Assembly: GCF_000182925.2 (NCBI RefSeq)
Contig: NC_026501.1
Span: forward strand, 8,969,917-9,033,916
Length of the DNA: 64,000 bases
Direction: 5' to 3'
Source: Neurospora crassa OR74A
Taxonomy: Eukaryota > Ascomycota > Sordariomycetes > Sordariales > Sordariaceae
Part shown: in pieces, positions 59,001 to 64,000 of the stretch
How positions within the stretch are numbered: the first letter of the stretch is position 1
Layout: every line of letters starts with the position of its first letter
Notes under the pieces: generated by a model
The model's input: only the letters and a program-made list of their open reading frames with translations
Told to the model about the DNA's origin: nothing
Database searches by the model: none
Position numbers and translations under genes: made by a program

Positions 59001-60144
59001 TGGTCCGCTTGGCCAACGACGATATTTCGTTGATCGCCAAGCAGCTCAACCCTTACAAGAGTCACCAGGTCCTGTTCATCGACAAGGGCCGCACCGGACA
59101 TGGACCGGAGATCGCCAAGATGCTCCACGGCTTGGGCCTCGTTCCCATCGTCGTCGACTCGGAGAGGAATCCTGCGCTCGAGAAGGCCAGAGCTGCCGGC
59201 CAGGCGCCCTACGACGTCATCATTGTGGACTCGATCGAGGATGCAAGGCGCTTGCGGTCTGTTGACGACTTTAAGTACCTTCCCATCGTATTGCTAGCAC
59301 CAGTCGTTCACGTCTCGCTAAAGTCTTGCCTTGACTTGGGTATCACGTCGTACATGACGACGCCTTGTCAACTCATTGACCTCGGTAACGGCATGGTCCC
59401 TGCTCTCGAAAATAGGGCTACGCCGTCGCTGGCGGACAACACCAAATCTTTTGAGATCCTGCTTGCCGAAGACAACACGGTCAACCAGAGGCTCGCGGTC
59501 AAGATCCTGGAGAAGTATCACCACGTCGTCACCGTTGTTGGAAACGGTGAAGAGGCTGTTGAGGCCGTCAAGAGGAAAAAGTTCGATGTCATTCTTATGG
59601 ACGTCCAGATGCCTATTATGGTGAGTCAAAGCTGTTTTTCAAACCAAGAAGCCGATGCTAACAATTTTCATAGGGCGGTTTCGAAGCTACGGCCAAGATT
59701 CGCGAGTACGAGCGCAGCCTCGGCAGCCAGCGCACACCCATCATCGCCCTCACGGCGCATGCCATGATGGGTGACAGGGAAAAGTGTATCCAGGCACAGA
59801 TGGACGAGTATCTCTCCAAGCCGCTGCAGCAGAACCATCTAATCCAGACCATACTCAAGTGTGCGACGCTCGGCGGGCAACTACTCGAGAAGAACCGGGA
59901 GCGCGAGCTGACCCGTGCTGCCGATGCCGTCACAGGCGGCCGCCGCGACAACGGCATGTACTCTGCCAGCCAAGCCGCGCAGCACGCTGCGCTCCGCCCA
60001 CCCCTCGCCACCAGGGGCCTCACTGCCGCCGACAGCCTCGTCTCCGGCTTGGAGAGCCCATCCATCGTGACGGCGGATAAGGAGGATCCTCTGAGCAGGG
60101 CACGTGCAAGCCTCTCCGAACCCAACATCCATAAAGCAAGCTAA
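56012..60144 (+). CDS. os-1: OS-1/NIK-1 group III hybrid histidine kinase (osmosensing, fungicide response)
   Basis: Five exons: 56012–56813, 56880–57739, 57796–58062, 58124–59620 and 59674–60144, giving 1298 aa. Introns are 53–66 nt with GTATGT, GTAAGC or GTGAGT donors. There is no membrane segment. After an N-terminal coiled region come tandem HAMP repeats (about residues 180–680). Each repeat carries text like [22 protein letters not shown] and [15 protein letters not shown], and the GDLS/GDMS/GDFT variants mark successive units. The H box is [15 protein letters not shown] with His718. The ATP-binding domain has [23 protein letters not shown] and GGTGLGLSI. The receiver domain has [10 protein letters not shown] and phospho-acceptor Asp1136 (LMDVQMP), spliced to GGFEAT. 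The established role is as sensor kinase upstream of the HOG-type OS-4/OS-5/OS-2 MAP kinase cascade; mutants are osmosensitive and resistant to dicarboximide and phenylpyrrole fungicides. The gene is convergent with prd-4. No broken motif was seen. Confidence 0.98.
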
Positions 60145-61824
60145 CCGTGTGGATGGGTCAATTCTGACTTTTATTGGAGGAATTTAGCTGGTCATACGAG
60201 CACATACTACTCTTTGATCAACATCGCGTGCGATACACCAAGCAACCAACGGCCACGCCAACTTAAAGTGGAAGAAGGTTTTTATGAGATGGGATGGAAG
60301 GAAAAAGAAACGAGGAGAGAAAGGGAGGAAGAAAGGATGGAAAGTGGATGGAGTCCGTGTTGTCTTTATCGTGTTGTGTGTTTTCTCTGTCCGGTACCCG
60401 GGTTCAAATCAGGTTTTTAAGGTCCAAAGGCGGTTTCTGTTATCAACAAGGCATTGAAATTATTACTTGCGGCTGGTTTGCTAGTTTTCAATTTTTGTAT
60501 GTCTTGTTCCTCTGTCTCGTGTCTCTCTCGTATTTACTGGTTCGACTGTTGCTTTGCCATCGCTGCTAGTCTCGTCTTTGCCGGGGCTTGTTTGTTGCCG
60601 CTGCTGCTGCTGCTGCTGCTGCTCGTCTGTCTTTCTGCTGATCTGGCTTTTTTTGGTTGTTGTCGTCTGGCTTGCTTGACTTTGATGGCTAAGAAATGGT
60701 TATCGACTTCCTGTACCTTACTTAGCCAGACCAAGGGGGACCTGTTGGGTTGCTGCTTCGTCTCTCTATGGACTGACAGGAGTGGCTTCTCTTTTCTTAA
60801 CACTATTGCATGATACCTATACTATACTGCTAGTACTACTACTACTATTACTATCAGCACTACTACTAATAAATCCAGGAGTACAATGAACATATATATC
60901 CTAGCACGTCATCCGAGTACATAACCGGATGCTATGTTTGTTTGTTGGTTTGTTTGTTTGTTTCTTGCGCCTCACTCTTCACGTGAATAGGATAGGATAG
61001 GAAGTAATAACGGATCACTACCTACTTCTACCTACTTTCAAGTTGTTTGTGTGAAGTCCAATTAACAAGGTTGATTTCACGCCGCGATCTATTTGTAGCA
61101 TCATTGAGGCTCTTTGTGAAGAAAATCCCAACGTTTTCTTTGCTTCTGGGGTCATCTACCGAAAACGCTCTTGCTTGCCATGAACGAATAGAACCCATTC
61201 ATCTTTCATCAAAGTGATCATATGAAGAGGTGGAAAAGATGAAGAAGCAAAACGCTATCTAGGTGTCCTCAAATGTACTTTGCACGCACACATACATACA
61301 TACATACATACAAATAACATAACTTAGTATACCACTGAATCTCGTCTTCGCAAGAACCTCGCTTAAAGTCCCATGCAGCACCGCTTTTTTGACTAAATAA
61401 ACTCTCTCGATCCACATATATACCGTGGAGTGACGAAAAAGAAGAAGAAAAAGAAAAGCAAATGGAAGAGAAAAAAAAAAAGAGATTAAGCTCCAGTGAT
61501 ATATGTACCAGTTTCCGTCCTTCATCCATGAAATCTTGCATCCATAATGACAATCCCAAATCCGCTTGCTAGTTTGCCTGCTTCAACAACAACAACAAAC
61601 ATGTCATGACCTGTCCTGGTTTGGACATACCATTACATAGAACATCAGATCCATGCCATCCCCCCAACATCCATCGTTGTAATATATGTCCTCCTTATCC
61701 CACAGATACAACCCAATACCAACCAAATGCAATGCTCCAAACGCCAATACCCATATTTCATCATTGAAGTTTTTTTTTGGTCAAGGGAGGCCGGGTAAGA
61801 AGTACGGAGTGATTATAACACCCA
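60145..61824. other. Convergent 3' intergenic region between os-1 and prd-4
   Basis: 1.68 kb holding both 3' UTRs. It contains a CTG repeat (near 60600–60623), an ACTACT-type repeat (60830–60870), a GTTTGTTTGTTT run (60938–60963) and a (CATA)n run (near 61291–61310). A B-box-like CGGGTTCAAATC at about 60399–60410 has no matching A box. No gene called. Confidence 0.6.
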
Positions 61825-64000
61825 TTATTTTTTCTTACCCTTACCCTTACCTTTGCCGTTCGTCTTTGTCGTCGACTCGACAATATCCTTCGCATCCTTC
61901 TTGGCGGTTGGGTAATTACTCTTCGGATCGTCCGCAAAGAGTACCTCATCACCCTTACCACCCATCTTCATAAACTCATTTGGGTCTCTGTTGTCATCGG
62001 GTCTGGCCTCTTTTTGGCGGGAGGGTCCTGCTTGTGCACCGGCAAGTTCGTGCTCGCTGGGCCCACCGACCGTTTCCGTGGGATTCTTCTTGTAGATCTT
62101 CAGCTCGGGCTTGTTCTCGCCAAGCGGGATCTTGTCGGCGATCTCGACTGTGTTGATGGAGCTGAGGAGGGTGCGCTCGCGGAGGACGCCGCGCCTGGTG
62201 ACGTCGAGGCCGGCGATGCCGTTAACAAGGCCGTTGGTGCTGTCGTTGACGCCAGGCGTTTTTTGCGTCATCCATGGATGAGAAAGACAATCGTCAATGG
62301 TGAAGCGCTTCTCGGGATCAACGACGAGCATGGAATCGATCAGGTCAACTGGGGTATTGTTAGTACGGAGAACAGCAACATATGGAATAAAACTAGACAA
62401 CTTACGAGCCAAATCATCCACCGGGTCCCAGTAAGGCGATGGATAGTCGAATTTGCCCTGCCTAATTTGATCCGAAAGGGAATAAGGGAAGTCGGGCGAG
62501 GTGAGTTCATCCGAAAAAGGTGGAAAGCCGCACAAGCAAATGTACAGCACTACACCGAGAGACCAAACATCGACCGCCTTGGTGTACTTGCGATGACGCG
62601 TGTCGGTGAGGATTTCCGGTGCCACATAACTGGGCGTACCACAGAGAGTAGTAGTGAAGGATTCCTCGCCGATGATCTTGGCAAGACCAAAATCAGCCAG
62701 CTTGACGTGCAGGTCATCATCGACCAGCAGAATGTTCTCGGGTTTGATGTCGCGGTGGACAATGTTGCGGTCGTGCAAGTACTTGACACCCTGGAAAAGC
62801 TGGGTAAACAGCTTGCGGCACTCGTTCTCGGAAAGCTTGGTCTTCTTGACAATGTAGTTGAAGAGCTCACCTCCTGGCGCCAGCTCCAGAACTAGGTGAA
62901 CGGCGTTGGGCTCATTGAAGGTATCTTTGAGACACAAGACGTTGGGGTGACTAACCCCCATCAGCACGGCGATTTCCTGCTGAAGACCCTCGTCCTTGGA
63001 CCTCTCCTCGACGCCAGGAGTCTTGGAGAACACCTTGACGGCATACTGTGTACCCGTCGACTTCTCCACACACAGGTAGACCTCGGCGAAATGGCCCTTG
63101 CCCAGCTTCTGCAGCATGGTGTACTGCTGCCTGAAAGCGCTGGTGTGTCGACTTTTGGGGTATCGGAAGATGAAGCGGGCTGTGCCAAGAACGGCGATCT
63201 CATCTAGCTCTTGGAGCTCTCTTCTTCGGTTGCGACCCACTATTGCCTCGTTGACGAACGTCCCGTTACTCGACAGATCCTCTAATACGGCGATGGTATC
63301 GTTGCCCTTGTTCTCTGTGAAGATGATGCAGTGCCGGTTCGAAACGATGGGGTCCTCTATTTGGATGTCTAATGTCATGTTAGCATGGTGGCGTTTAGCT
63401 GGGATTGTACAGGTGAACCAACCGCATTCCGGGTGTCGGCCGATCAGATAGCCACCGGATGGAAGTCCCTTGACCTTGGTCTTGTCCAAATCGTGCTCCT
63501 CCTTGATCAGCGCCTTCTGGCCGCGTTTACCTCTCTTGGAGCCAACCGCCTGTGAGACGGTATCTGGAAGGGGACAAGCGGCCCTCCTCCTCAAGACGAC
63601 ACAGCGGCCGCCGTACCTAGGATCCAAGGGAAACAGGTAGCCCCAAACTCCCTCCTTGACTTCATCCTCGACCTCGTCCGACAATGCCTTGTCGAGATCG
63701 GGCAACTGGCTAAAGGCTTGAGTGTCATTGAGCTGGGACGCTTGCGACTGAGAATGTTGGTTTTCTGGGCGAGGGCTGATTTGCGACAGCTGGCTGGGAC
63801 GGCCGGCTGGAGGGGTGGCAGTGGGCTCTTTGGAATCCTGTGGGAATTCATCGGAGTCGTGGGTGACTGGAGAGGGTAATTGTTTGGTGGTCTTGAGGGG
63901 CGTCTTCTGCTTGGGTTCGGGGCTGTCGCCGGTGCGCTGGGAGGAGAGGCGCTCGGAGCGACGGGGTTTCTTGAAGGAATCGTTGTCGTCGGTAGAACCC
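61825..64000 (-). CDS. prd-4: PRD-4 checkpoint kinase (Chk2 family), N-terminus outside window
   Basis: Minus strand; exons in the window are 63423–64000 (open to the edge), 62406–63368 and 61825–62348. Introns are 63369–63422 (54 nt, GTTGGT…CATTAG) and 62349–62405 (57 nt, GTAAGT…CCCAG). The first splice restores GRHPEC|DIQIEDP of the FHA domain. Upstream is an SQ/TQ cluster (HSQSQASQ, DTQ, FSQ), the usual target of ATM/ATR-type kinases. The kinase domain has GKGHFAEVYLC, YAVKVF, HRDIKPENILL, DFGLAK and GTPSYVAPEI; the kinase ends near HPWM. The C-tail is basic (GKGKGKGKKK). In Neurospora, PRD-4 is the Chk2 orthologue that links DNA damage to clock timing by phosphorylating FRQ (established knowledge). 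The assignment is supported by the convergent os-1 neighbour. Both introns are a multiple of three and stop-free (see findings). Confidence 0.96.
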   Translation of the reverse strand, partial: GSTDDNDSFKKPRRSERLSSQRTGDSPEPKQKTPLKTTKQLPSPVTHDSDEFPQDSKEPTATPPAGRPSQLSQISPRPENQHSQSQASQLNDTQAFSQLPDLDKALSDEVEDEVKEGVWGYLFPLDPRYGGRCVVLRRRAACPLPDTVSQAVGSKRGKRGQKALIKEEHDLDKTKVKGLPSGGYLIGRHPECGWFTCTIPAKRHHANMTLDIQIEDPIVSNRHCIIFTENKGNDTIAVLEDLSSNGTFVNEAIVGRNRRRELQELDEIAVLGTARFIFRYPKSRHTSAFRQQYTMLQKLGKGHFAEVYLCVEKSTGTQYAVKVFSKTPGVEERSKDEGLQQEIAVLMGVSHPNVLCLKDTFNEPNAVHLVLELAPGGELFNYIVKKTKLSENECRKLFTQLFQGVKYLHDRNIVHRDIKPENILLVDDDLHVKLADFGLAKIIGEESFTTTLCGTPSYVAPEILTDTRHRKYTKAVDVWSLGVVLYICLCGFPPFSDELTSPDFPYSLSDQIRQGKFDYPSPYWDPVDDLARKLSSFIPYVAVLRTNNTPVDLIDSMLVVDPEKRFTIDDCLSHPWMTQKTPGVNDSTNGLVNGIAGLDVTRRGVLRERTLLSSINTVEIADKIPLGENKPELKIYKKNPTETVGGPSEHELAGAQAGPSRQKEARPDDNRDPNEFMKMGGKGDEVLFADDPKSNYPTAKKDAKDIVESTTKTNGKGKGKGKKK

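Noticed and set aside
60395-60420. tRNA B-box-like sequence (GGGTTCAAATC) followed by TTTTT
   Set aside because: No A box at the right distance upstream and no pairing stems; lies in the os-1 3' UTR.
1-64000. Dispersed 5S rRNA genes, expected in Neurospora
   Set aside because: I looked for the internal control region and the characteristic 5' end by eye and found none on either strand.

Overview
The window is from a filamentous ascomycete and is very probably Neurospora (most likely N. crassa, linkage group I). The evidence is short GT–AG introns of about 50–150 nt with CTAAC/CTGAC-type branch sites, long gene-poor spacers, an AT-rich block with the signature of RIP (repeat-induced point mutation), and the convergent pair os-1/nik-1 and prd-4 at the right end. 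The os-1 model built here gives 1298 codons plus stop, which matches the length I remember for N. crassa OS-1/NIK-1.

Left block (1–14.8 kb) is ordinary euchromatin. It holds the 3' part of a BAR-PH-ArfGAP-ankyrin gene, a three-exon phosphomannomutase (sec53/PMM type), a condensin barren/CND2 gene on the minus strand, and a mitochondrial NCLX-like sodium/calcium exchanger. The last two are divergent and share a 1.7 kb intergenic region.

Middle block (14.8–38 kb) is gene-poor. It contains a small cysteine-rich protein gene (15.7 kb), one weak candidate gene near 18.2–18.7 kb, and a decayed AT-rich relic of about 7.6 kb (22.49–30.15 kb). The relic keeps one reading frame in register for more than 3 kb, broken mainly by TAA/TAG codons. 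It reads like a RIP-killed transposase of the fungal CACTA/Plavaka (Tnp2-like) type. Sub-terminal AAACGTTT-type repeats lie at both ends.

Right block (38–64 kb) has a five-exon SAM + HMG-box regulator behind a long CT-rich leader. It is followed by a 512-bp element with perfect 21-bp terminal inverted repeats that encloses a degenerate tRNA-like sequence with pol III A and B boxes. Next come two convergent paralogous genes for small 'MC…' cysteine-motif, glycine-rich-tail proteins, a second gene-poor stretch of about 8.5 kb, the os-1 leader and os-1 gene (hybrid histidine kinase), and the Chk2-type kinase gene prd-4, which is cut by the right edge.

The points most worth checking are the MITE-like/tRNA-like element, the three 'MC…' Cys-motif genes, the single-frame transposase relic, the stop-free 3n introns of prd-4, the open frame after the ArfGAP stop, and two splice-site puzzles in the condensin gene. 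Family assignments rest on motifs read by eye; no database search was possible.
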